NCBI GenBank assembly: GCA_022562655.1
Contig: JADFOU010000019.1
Span: 1-14,089 of the forward strand
DNA: 14,089 nucleotides
Source: a candidate division TA06 bacterium
Lineage (GTDB): Bacteria > Hydrothermota > DG-26 > E44-bin18 > JADFOU01
Direction: 5' to 3'
The notes below the pieces were generated by a model. The model was not told the DNA's origin and did no database searches. It saw only the letters and a list, made by a program, of their open reading frames with translations. Shown here piece by piece: positions 5,785 through 11,434 of this stretch (within the stretch, counting starts at the first letter, position 1; each line of letters begins with the position of its first letter). A program made the translations under genes and the position numbers.

Positions 5785-6765
5785 ATGGTTAAAATTCGCC
5801 GATTACCCTTTACCCCTTACGGAAGGCTTCTGGATTCCTGGCTTTTCTATAGAAGTGCGGCTTTTCTTGCCAGAATCCTTCCCCGAAGAGTTGTCATCTT
5901 CTTCGCAGAAGGCCTCGCTGGGGGGGCCTTTTTTACATTTTTTAGAAAAAACCGATTAATCTTAATGAGGAACTACTCAACGATCTTTCGACATCGATCA
6001 AAATCTGAACTGACATGGCTTACCTTCAAGACTTACCGAAACTTTGCGAAGTTCATCTATGAATTTATAAAAATCCCATCAGTCGATCTGAAGAAGGTTC
6101 GAGAAGAATTTGTCTTTGAAGGGTTGGAGAGAATTGAAGAGGTCCTGAGGAGGGGAAAGGGGGCGATCATCATGACGGCCCATCTCGGAAACTGGGAACT
6201 GGGGGGCATCGTCTTCTCACTCAAGGGTTTTCCGATGACGGTCATTGCCTGGCCTCATCGGAGCAGAAGGGTAACCGATTTTTTTACCCGCCGCCGTTCA
6301 TCCAAAGGTTTAAAGGTTGTTCAAGTGGGGGATGCGAAGAGAGAGACCCTGAGAGCCCTGCGGAGAAACGAATGTGTTGCAGTTTTAGGAGATCGAAATT
6401 TTACAAGGCGAGGAATTTGCATCCCCTTTTTCGGAAGACCTGTCCAGTTTCCCATAGGTGCATTCCAACTCTCCGCTCGTACGGGAGCTCCCATCATCCC
6501 AATTTTCAATATCCGAAGTGGAGATGGGAAATACAGGTTCATCGTTGAATCCCCCATCTTCTTTGAGAAACATCGAAGATCTGCGAGACTCCCGAGTCAA
6601 CCCCCTCAGAGACGGGACAGCCAACCCCCAAGGCAGGGGGAAGATTGGTATCAGAAAGGATTGAAAGAGAATCTGCTGAAATGGGCCACGCTCTTAGAGA
6701 AGTATATCAGGCGTTACCCGGACCAGTGGTATCTCTTTGAACCGGTCTTCGAAACTTCGGTTTGA
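5785..6765 (+). CDS. LpxL/HtrB-family lipid A (lysophospholipid) acyltransferase
   Basis: This 326-residue protein belongs to the LpxL/LpxM (HtrB) family, inner-membrane enzymes that add secondary acyl chains to the lipid A precursor. It has a hydrophobic N-terminal stretch (about 20-50) and the catalytic HX4E motif HLGNWE (His133, Glu138). The family block GDRNFTRRGICIPFFGRPVQFPIG starts at about 202, followed by TGAPIIPIF (about 233-241) and the C-terminal YPDQWYLFEP. Residues about 263-287 form a Pro/Arg/Gln-rich insertion encoded by DNA with small direct and inverted repeats (for example CCCCC/GGGGG at 6625-6640), probably acquired. The ATG lies 9 bases after the mature 3' end of tRNA-Pro(GGG), so processing of a joint transcript would leave a nearly leaderless message. 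Related enzymes acylate phosphatidylinositol mannosides or glycolipids, so the exact substrate is uncertain. Confidence 0.88.
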   Translation: MVKIRRLPFTPYGRLLDSWLFYRSAAFLARILPRRVVIFFAEGLAGGAFFTFFRKNRLILMRNYSTIFRHRSKSELTWLTFKTYRNFAKFIYEFIKIPSVDLKKVREEFVFEGLERIEEVLRRGKGAIIMTAHLGNWELGGIVFSLKGFPMTVIAWPHRSRRVTDFFTRRRSSKGLKVVQVGDAKRETLRALRRNECVAVLGDRNFTRRGICIPFFGRPVQFPIGAFQLSARTGAPIIPIFNIRSGDGKYRFIVESPIFFEKHRRSARLPSQPPQRRDSQPPRQGEDWYQKGLKENLLKWATLLEKYIRRYPDQWYLFEPVFETSV

Positions 6766-6834
6766 TGGTAATGGGTGAATGGTAATTGGATATGGAACAC
6801 TGTTTAACCATTTAACCAATTACCCATTTCCAAA
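6766..6834 (+). repeat. Degenerate ~8-base repeats forming an inverted repeat
   Basis: Forward units such as GGGTGAAT / GGTAATT fill the left half. Complementary units GTTTAACC, ATTTAACC and AATTACCC fill the right half. AATGGTAATTGG (6778-6789) pairs with CCAATTACCCATT (6816-6828) with one bulged base. The repeat runs to within a few bases of the next ATG. Confidence 0.75.
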
Positions 6835-7491
6835 ATGCGAGTCGCAGTTCTCATTCCCGCCTATAATGTGGCGGGAGATCTTTCTTTTCTGCTGGATTCC
6901 CTCGCCCCCTATGGGATGGAGACTATCGTCGTAGATGATGGTTCAGGGGACGGAACCTCCGAGGTGGCGAGAAAAGCGGGTTCGATCGTTCTCCAGCAGG
7001 AGAAAAATCAAGGGAAGGGAAGAGCTCAAAGAAGGGGGTTCACTTATATCCTTGAAAAGGGATATGATGCTGTCCTCACCATGGATGGGGATGGTCAGCA
7101 TGATCCGGGGGCGATTCCCCTCTTCCTTGAAAAGATAAAGGAGAAGGATCTCATTTTGGGGACTCGAGATGTGAGTCTGAAAACCATGCCCATCCTCCGT
7201 TACGGGACAAATTTTACTACCTCTTTGGCCATCTCTCTTCTCTCCAAACAAAAGATCCGAGACAGCCAAACGGGCTACCGGCTTATCCGACGGGAGGTTT
7301 TGGAGAATGTGGTTTTAAAGACCTCTAACTATCAGACAGAGTCTGAGATTTTGATTGAGGCTGCCCGAAGAGGGTATACCTTCGGGTTTGTACCCATTAA
7401 AACGATCTACGGAAAAGAGAAGAGCCATATCAACCCTTATTTGGATTCCCTGAGAGCCATTCATCTCTTCTTGATGAGCCTTTGGAGATAA
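6835..7491 (+). CDS. Family 2 glycosyltransferase, polyprenyl-phosphate sugar transferase type
   Basis: The 218-residue protein is a compact GT-A fold glycosyltransferase of family GT2, similar in layout to dolichol/undecaprenyl-phosphate mannosyl- and glucosyltransferases. It has the opening VLIPAYN (5-11), nucleotide-binding VVDDGSGDGT (32-41), the metal-binding MDGDGQHDP (83-91), and the acceptor-site signature DSQTGYRLIRREVL (143-156), followed by TESEILIEAARRGY. It has no long C-terminal membrane domain, so it resembles the soluble DPM1-like subgroup. The likely reaction is transfer of a sugar from a nucleotide sugar to a polyprenyl phosphate at the inner membrane. Its place after the LpxL-like gene suggests a role in envelope glycolipid or lipopolysaccharide assembly, but donor and acceptor cannot be read from sequence. 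No Shine-Dalgarno sequence precedes the ATG. Confidence 0.87.
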   Translation: MRVAVLIPAYNVAGDLSFLLDSLAPYGMETIVVDDGSGDGTSEVARKAGSIVLQQEKNQGKGRAQRRGFTYILEKGYDAVLTMDGDGQHDPGAIPLFLEKIKEKDLILGTRDVSLKTMPILRYGTNFTTSLAISLLSKQKIRDSQTGYRLIRREVLENVVLKTSNYQTESEILIEAARRGYTFGFVPIKTIYGKEKSHINPYLDSLRAIHLFLMSLWR

Positions 7492-7495
7492 CTAC

Positions 7496-7632
7496 AAATT
7501 AGAAATTGGGGATTGGAAATCGGATATTGGTAATGGAAAGTAGAGATTAGAAATGAGCCTGTCAAATGTCCCTTTTCCAATTTCTATTACGAATTTCTAA
7601 TTTCAAACAACCAATTTCCACATTTAAATCGG
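7496..7632 (+). repeat. Heptanucleotide repeats forming an inverted repeat before surE
   Basis: The whole gap divides into 7-base units: AAATTAG, AAATTGG, GGATTGG, AAATCGG, ATATTGG and so on up to about 7558. From 7577 the complementary type follows (CCAATTT, CTATTAC, GAATTTC, TAATTTC), ending exactly at the surE ATG. The 12-base AAATTAGAAATT (7496-7507) is a perfect reverse complement of 7592-7603. Confidence 0.85.
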
Positions 7633-8442
7633 ATGATCCTTCTCACCAATGATGATGGGGTAAAGGCTTCAGGCCTCCTCGCCTTGACCGAAGCGGTATC
7701 GGATTTAGATCGAATCGTTGTCTTTGCTCCGAGTGGGGAGAGGAGTGCGGTCAGCCATTCCGTCACTTTAGACCATCCTCTTAGGGTACTGGAGATAGAG
7801 GAAGATACCTTTGCTGTAGAAGGGACCCCAACGGATTGCGTTCTCTTGGCACTCCACAAATTTCTGAAAGAAAGACCCCGCTTGATTCTCTCCGGCATCA
7901 ATCAAGGTCCAAATTTGGGAGGGGATGTCTTCTATTCTGGAACGGTTGCTGGAGCCTTTGAAGGGGCGATGGCGGAGATTCCTTCCATAGCCATTTCTTT
8001 GGTAGAGACTTCTGATGTCGAACGCCCCTATGACTTCGGATTTTCTGCCTTCTTTACTCGACAAATAGTGGAGAGAATCCTCAAGATCACTCCTCCTCCG
8101 GATACCCTCTTGAATGTGAATATCCCCAATTTGAAAGGAGAGGAGATTCGAGGGGTTCGGGTGACTCGCCTCGGGAAGAGGGTCTATCCGGATGTAATTA
8201 CTGAGAGAACCGATCCGAGGGGAAAATCTTATTACTGGATTGGGGGAAATAAACCGATCTGGACCCACCCGGATCGGGAGTCCCTTGGAAATGGAACGGA
8301 CATTGCTGCGATTCGAGACGGCTGTGTTTCCATCACCCCCCTCACGTTGGATATGACCCATCACCCGCAGATGGAAGAATGGACGAAAATTTTTAAAGAC
8401 CAAACCCTAAATCCAAAGCACGAAACTCTAAACAAATCCTAA
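7633..8442 (+). CDS. surE: 5'/3'-nucleotidase SurE
   Basis: SurE is a metal-dependent phosphatase that removes phosphate from nucleoside monophosphates and is linked to stationary-phase survival. The 269-residue product carries the family motifs: LLTNDDG at the N-terminus (Asp7 and Asp8 as metal ligands), APSGERSAVSHSVT (32-45), EGTPTDCV (63-70) and SGINQGPNLGGDVFYSGTVA (87-106, with Asn90). The final residues, about 256-269 (QTLNPKHETLNKS), are encoded by 7-base repeats that also provide the stop codon, so the tail is probably accreted repeat DNA rather than a conserved domain. pcm follows, a very common pairing in Gram-negative bacteria. The ATG follows the upstream heptad array directly, with no ribosome binding site visible. 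Confidence 0.95.
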   Translation: MILLTNDDGVKASGLLALTEAVSDLDRIVVFAPSGERSAVSHSVTLDHPLRVLEIEEDTFAVEGTPTDCVLLALHKFLKERPRLILSGINQGPNLGGDVFYSGTVAGAFEGAMAEIPSIAISLVETSDVERPYDFGFSAFFTRQIVERILKITPPPDTLLNVNIPNLKGEEIRGVRVTRLGKRVYPDVITERTDPRGKSYYWIGGNKPIWTHPDRESLGNGTDIAAIRDGCVSITPLTLDMTHHPQMEEWTKIFKDQTLNPKHETLNKS

Positions 8443-8510
8443 ATTCGAAGTTCAACATCCAAATGTTTAGAAATTTGAATTTGTTTAGGATTGGGAGTTC
8501 GGAATTTGCA
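8402..8510 (+). repeat. Heptanucleotide repeats spanning the surE end and the surE-pcm gap
   Basis: Units AAACCCT, AAATCCA, AAGCACG and AAACTCT open the array inside surE, and 7-base spacing continues through the gap. In the right half the complementary type appears (TTTAGGATTGGGAGTTC). CTAAACAAAT at 8428-8437 is a perfect reverse complement of 8479-8488. Confidence 0.8.
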
Positions 8511-8517
8511 GTAAATT

Positions 8518-9165
8518 ATGAATTTTGATAGGGTGAAAGAAATGATGGTGGAGGAACAACTCATCTCCAGGGGTGTGAAGGAGCCACGGGTGACGAAGGT
8601 GATGAAGCGGGTTCCTCGCCATCTCTTTGTAGAAAAAGCCCTATGGGAGAGAGCCTATGAGGACCACCCCCTCCCCATTGGAGAAGAACAGACTATCTCC
8701 CAACCTTTTATGGTAGGCACCATGACCCAGGCATTAGCCCTCCAAGGAAAAGAGAAGGTTCTTGAGATTGGAACTGGCTCTGGATATCAGACCGCCATCC
8801 TTGCCGAACTGGCGGAACAGGTCTTCACCATTGAGAGATTTGAAAGCTTGTCAAAGAAGGCTCGAGAGAACCTCCATCAATTGGGCTATACGAATGTTGT
8901 CCTCCGAGTGGGGGATGGGTGTTTGGGTTGGAGGGAGTTCTCTCCCTTTGATGGGATACTGGTCACTGCCGGTGCACCAGAAGTTCCTAAGACCCTCTTT
9001 GAGCAAATGAAGGAAGGAGGGAGGATGGTCATTCCCATTGGAGGTTCTAAGTCTCAGGATCTTGTTCTAATTCGGAAAAAGGATAAAAAGATGAAACGAG
9101 AGACCCTCTGCGGTTGTGTATTTGTTCCTTTGGTTGGACGAGGGGCGTGGGTAACGAGAGAGTAA
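8518..9165 (+). CDS. pcm: Protein-L-isoaspartate O-methyltransferase
   Basis: Pcm methylates L-isoaspartyl residues that arise in ageing proteins, using S-adenosylmethionine, and so starts their repair. The 215-residue length is normal. The N-terminal substrate-binding part contains VPRHLFV (32-38), the loop LPIGEEQTISQPFMVG (52-67) and Ser61 of the conserved ISQP. The SAM site is VLEIGTGSGYQTA (81-93), followed by the post-I acidic region FTIER (103-107) and the late motif GRMVIPIGG. The C-terminus, VPLVGRGAW, is close to the usual FVPLxG ending. It sits directly after surE, as in many proteobacteria, which suggests a shared stress or stationary-phase role. The ATG has no Shine-Dalgarno sequence; a lone GGA lies about 15 bases upstream. 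Confidence 0.95.
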   Translation: MNFDRVKEMMVEEQLISRGVKEPRVTKVMKRVPRHLFVEKALWERAYEDHPLPIGEEQTISQPFMVGTMTQALALQGKEKVLEIGTGSGYQTAILAELAEQVFTIERFESLSKKARENLHQLGYTNVVLRVGDGCLGWREFSPFDGILVTAGAPEVPKTLFEQMKEGGRMVIPIGGSKSQDLVLIRKKDKKMKRETLCGCVFVPLVGRGAWVTRE

Positions 9166-9177
9166 AGAATAATGAAG

Positions 9178-9233
9178 ATCGAATATCGAATGTCGAATGT
9201 CGAATCCAGAATCCAGTATCCAGCATCAAGTAT
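9178..9233 (+). repeat. Eight-unit perfect-spacing heptanucleotide array after pcm
   Basis: Eight consecutive 7-base units run without a gap: ATCGAAT twice, GTCGAAT twice, then CCAGAAT, CCAGTAT, CCAGCAT and CAAGTAT. The unit drifts stepwise from one end to the other, as expected from local duplication followed by mutation. The array lies between pcm and tRNA-Pro(CGG). Confidence 0.9.
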
Positions 9234-9245
9234 CATTAAGTGAAT

Positions 9246-9320
9246 CGGGGCGTAGCGCAGTCCGGTTAGCGCGCCACGTTCGGGACGTGGAGGTCAGCGG
9301 TTCAAATCCGCTCGCCCCGA
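9246..9320 (+). tRNA. tRNA-Pro (anticodon CGG)
   Basis: The full cloverleaf is present. The acceptor is CGGGGCG/CGCCCCG (9246-9252 and 9313-9319), the D arm GCGC/GCGC, and the anticodon stem CCACG/CGTGG surrounds loop TTCGGGA. The anticodon is CGG at 9281-9283, the variable region is 5 bases, and the T arm is AGCGG TTCAAAT CCGCT. The discriminator is A9320. The bases that follow are CCC rather than CCA, so the CCA end would have to be added or repaired after transcription, unlike the tRNA-Pro(GGG) gene upstream. Confidence 0.96.
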
Positions 9321-9330
9321 CCCAACTCTG

Positions 9331-9428
9331 GTTAAATGGTAACTGGTAATTCTCCTACTGGGGGATGGCTGTTAAGCAACGTCCGCCTAAGGCGGATTCG
9401 GTTAATTATAACTATTTAACCATTTAAC
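9331..9428 (+). repeat. TTAAATGG-type inverted repeat enclosing a palindrome
   Basis: GTTAAATGGTAA (9331-9342) pairs with TTAACCATTTAAC (9416-9428) with one bulge, enclosing the 15-base palindrome at 9382-9396. It fills the gap between tRNA-Pro(CGG) and the LOG-like gene. Confidence 0.7.
9382..9396 (+). repeat. TCCGCCTAAGGCGGA palindrome
   Basis: It has two 7-base arms around a single A. This is a complete copy of the dispersed palindrome family. Confidence 0.8.
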
Positions 9429-9436
9429 TATTCTCC

Positions 9437-9892
9437 ATGAAGAAGAAAGTCATTGGAGTCGTCGGAGCATCGGAGTGCTCGAATGAGATTCGTCACATTG
9501 CGGAGGAGGTGGGGCGAGAGATTGCTAAGAGAAGTGCCATTCTCATTTGTGGAGGTCTCGGAGGCGTTATGGAAGCCGCCTGTAAAGGAGCGAAAGAAGA
9601 GGGAGGAATGACCATTGGCATCCTTCCAATGAAGGAGAGGAGCCGAGCCAATCCCTATGTGGATCTTCCCATCGCCACTGGGTATGGGGAAGGGCGGAAT
9701 GTGATTATCATCCAGTCCTCCGAAGGAATCATCGCAATTGCTGGACAATACGGGACTCTTTCTGAAATTGCTTTCGCATTAAATTTAGGTCTTCCCATTG
9801 TAGGAGTATCGACTTGGGATATAGATGCACCTATCATCAGAGCCGAAGGAGGAAAGGACGCGGTGGAAATTCTCTTCGAGAAATTGAAGTAA
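9437..9892 (+). CDS. LOG-like SLOG-superfamily protein (TIGR00725 type)
   Basis: The 151-residue protein has the Rossmann-like SLOG fold: VIGVVGAS (5-12), ICGGLGGVMEAACKGAKEEGG (37-57), TIGILP (59-64), GYGEGRNVII (82-91) and AGQYGTLSEIA (102-112). The last corresponds to the PGGxGTxxE motif of LOG phosphoribohydrolases, with Pro replaced by Ala and one Gly by Gln. The catalytic Arg (GRN, 86-88) and Glu (SE, 109-110) are kept. LOG enzymes split nucleoside monophosphates into free base and ribose 5-phosphate. Members of this subgroup are mostly uncharacterised, and some SLOG proteins only bind nucleotides. The next gene is apt, which rebuilds AMP from adenine, so a link to purine turnover is plausible but inferred. 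No Shine-Dalgarno sequence is present. Confidence 0.85.
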   Translation: MKKKVIGVVGASECSNEIRHIAEEVGREIAKRSAILICGGLGGVMEAACKGAKEEGGMTIGILPMKERSRANPYVDLPIATGYGEGRNVIIIQSSEGIIAIAGQYGTLSEIAFALNLGLPIVGVSTWDIDAPIIRAEGGKDAVEILFEKLK

Positions 9893-9905
9893 GATCTTTC
9901 TCTTC

Positions 9906-9941
9906 CCATTTAACGATTTAACCACTCACCATTTAACGATT
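9906..9941 (+). repeat. 13-base direct repeat of the CCATTTAACG type before apt
   Basis: CCATTTAACGATT occurs perfectly at 9906-9918 and 9929-9941, embedded in further ATTTAACC-like units. The repeat ends nine bases before the apt ATG. Confidence 0.8.
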
Positions 9942-9950
9942 AATTCTTAA

Positions 9951-10475
9951 ATGAAGGATCTAAAAAGTTACATTCGAGATGTCCCCGATTTTCCCAAACC
10001 AGGGATTGTCTTTAAAGATATTTCAACTCTTATCAAGGAGCAAGAAGCCTTTAGAGAAGCCTGCCATAGGATGGCCGACAAATTCCAGAATACTAAAATT
10101 GACAAAGTCGTTTCAATTGAGGCTCGAGGGTTTCTCTTCGGCGCCCCCATTGCCTACCTCTTGGGAACGGGGATTGTGCCGGTACGAAAACCGAAAAAAC
10201 TTCCGGCTGAGAAAGAAGTCATTGAATACGATTTGGAGTATGGTACTGATACCTTGGAGATCCACAAGGATGGCATTGAATCGGGGGAGAGGGTTCTCAT
10301 TGTGGACGATCTCCTGGCGACGGGTGGCACAGCCCTGGCAACCTGTCAACTTGTGGAGAAAGTAGGTGGGAAGATTGTTGGCCTCACCTTTCTTATCGAA
10401 CTGGAATTTTTGAAGGGGAGGGAAAAATTGAAAGGCTATGAGATGACCTCTTTAATCATCTATGACAAAGAGTAA
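9951..10475 (+). CDS. apt: Adenine phosphoribosyltransferase
   Basis: Apt makes AMP and pyrophosphate from adenine and PRPP in the cytoplasm, salvaging adenine. The 174-residue length is standard. The N-terminus, IRDVPDFPKPGIVFKDIS (8-25), is the family signature, followed by EARGFLFGAPIA (57-68) and VPVRKPKKLPAE (76-87). The PRPP-binding loop is VLIVDDLLATGGTA (115-128), with the paired acidic residues Asp119 and Asp120. The start ATG fits the conserved N-terminus. No ribosome binding site is visible. The upstream LOG-like gene may supply adenine, which would make the two a cleavage and salvage pair. It is the last clearly housekeeping gene before a region of mixed composition. Confidence 0.96.
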   Translation: MKDLKSYIRDVPDFPKPGIVFKDISTLIKEQEAFREACHRMADKFQNTKIDKVVSIEARGFLFGAPIAYLLGTGIVPVRKPKKLPAEKEVIEYDLEYGTDTLEIHKDGIESGERVLIVDDLLATGGTALATCQLVEKVGGKIVGLTFLIELEFLKGREKLKGYEMTSLIIYDKE

Positions 10476-10498
10476 TTGACTAATGAGAGGATAGCATT

Positions 10499-10513
10499 TC
10501 CGCCTTAGGTGGA
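10499..10513 (+). repeat. TCCGCCTTAGGTGGA palindrome
   Basis: This is a copy of the dispersed 15-base palindrome with one change that still allows a G-U pair. A second small hairpin, CAGCAG/CTGCTG (10515-10520 and 10530-10535), follows at once. Neither has the T-run expected of a terminator for apt. Confidence 0.7.
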
Positions 10514-10581
10514 TCAGCAGTTAGTCTGGCTGCTGTGCACTGTCCGCTATTGCCGACATCCTTCTTTTTGCAACCTCGCTT

Positions 10582-11223
10582 ATGAAAAAACAAAAATCAC
10601 TTCAGAGAGACTACCCCGAAGAATATAAGATCTTAAAAAAATTGAATACTCCATGGAAAATCCAGGATTTTCTTGACGATCTCCCTTACAATACAATTGG
10701 CAACACCTGTTATTCCCCGGTAAAAGTCATAAAGAATCAAACTGCAGACTGCTTTGAAGGAGCAATATTTGCAGGTGCAGCTCTTTACGTGAATGGTCAC
10801 GATCCTTTGATTGTGGACCTTGTTGCGGATCCCCAAAAGGATGACGATCATGTGCTTGCAGTCTGCAAAATAAATGGACTATGGGGAGCGATGGCAAAGT
10901 CGAAATTTACGGGTTTGAAATTTAGAGATCCTGTATACAAGAATATTCGAGAGCTCGTGATTTCTTACTTTGATGATTATTTCAATGAGCAAGGGGAGAA
11001 GACGCTCGAAAGGTATTCGAATGAACCCTTAAATCTTAAACGATTTGGAATGCGATGGCTTTTCTCTGAAGATATTCGATTTATTTCTGAATTTATGGTA
11101 AAAAGAGAGAAAACCCGTGCATATGAAAAGGTTATCCCGAATTCTCCAAAAATTCGATTGAGAAAAGCAGACCCCCTTTTGTTGAAAGCTGGAATGTTGG
11201 GTTATCCGAGAAAGAAAAACTGA
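10582..11223 (+). CDS. Transglutaminase-like protein of unknown function
   Basis: I do not recognise a named gene. The 213-residue protein has no signal peptide or membrane segment. The region CYSPVKVIKNQTADCFEGAI (43-62) places Cys57 at the start of a helix, as in transglutaminase/papain-like folds. His90 in DDDHVLAV matches the second catalytic position. The Asp usually found about four residues after the next conserved Trp (Trp101) is replaced by Ala-Lys-Ser (105-107), so the triad is incomplete or uses another residue. A FRDPVYKNIRELVISYFDDYFN segment (114-135) and a Lys/Arg-rich C-terminus follow. The DNA is markedly AT-rich (10921-10980 has 19 G+C of 60), unlike the thrC gene next to it. 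It could be a protease, a peptide cross-linking enzyme or an inactive binding protein. Confidence 0.7.
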   Translation: MKKQKSLQRDYPEEYKILKKLNTPWKIQDFLDDLPYNTIGNTCYSPVKVIKNQTADCFEGAIFAGAALYVNGHDPLIVDLVADPQKDDDHVLAVCKINGLWGAMAKSKFTGLKFRDPVYKNIRELVISYFDDYFNEQGEKTLERYSNEPLNLKRFGMRWLFSEDIRFISEFMVKREKTRAYEKVIPNSPKIRLRKADPLLLKAGMLGYPRKKN

Positions 11224-11238
11224 AATTCAAACCTCGAG

Positions 11239-11251
11239 CCGCCTTAGGCGG
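11239..11251 (+). repeat. CCGCCTTAGGCGG palindrome
   Basis: It has 6-base arms around a single T, 15 bases after the transglutaminase-like gene. It belongs to the same family as the elements at 5538, 9382 and 10499. Confidence 0.75.
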
Positions 11252-11301
11252 AACAGATTTTCACATGGGGGTTTATACATATTTCTTTCTTTCAACTGCC
11301 A

Positions 11302-11434
11302 ATGAAGACTGCTACTGCTACTGCGCTCCGTCGCGCCCCGTCGCCAAAGTGGCTTTGGCACGTCGGCGACCGAAGCTATGAAGCGTAGGTGACTACTGTT
11401 GCTGGTACTGCCACTGCCAACTGCCACTATAATA
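11302..11434 (+). repeat. Simple repeats and nested hairpins in the thrC leader
   Basis: GCTACT-like units at the left and ACTGCC units at the right (about 11406-11428) flank a GC-rich hairpin. GCCAAAG (11343-11349) pairs with CTTTGGC (11353-11359), inside an outer GTCGCC/GGCGAC pair (11340-11345 and 11365-11370). The ACTGCC units stop just before the thrC ATG. No antiterminator or T-box features could be made out. Confidence 0.6.

Noticed and set aside
7768..8403. 211-codon open frame on the minus strand
   Set aside because: It is antisense to surE and has no family motifs, while SurE is unmistakable.
9178..9233. Possible CRISPR array
   Set aside because: The 7-base units are directly adjacent with no spacers and no cas genes are nearby.
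10515..10535. Intrinsic terminator after apt
   Set aside because: The CAGCAG/CTGCTG stem is short, has a 9-base loop and no T-run after it.
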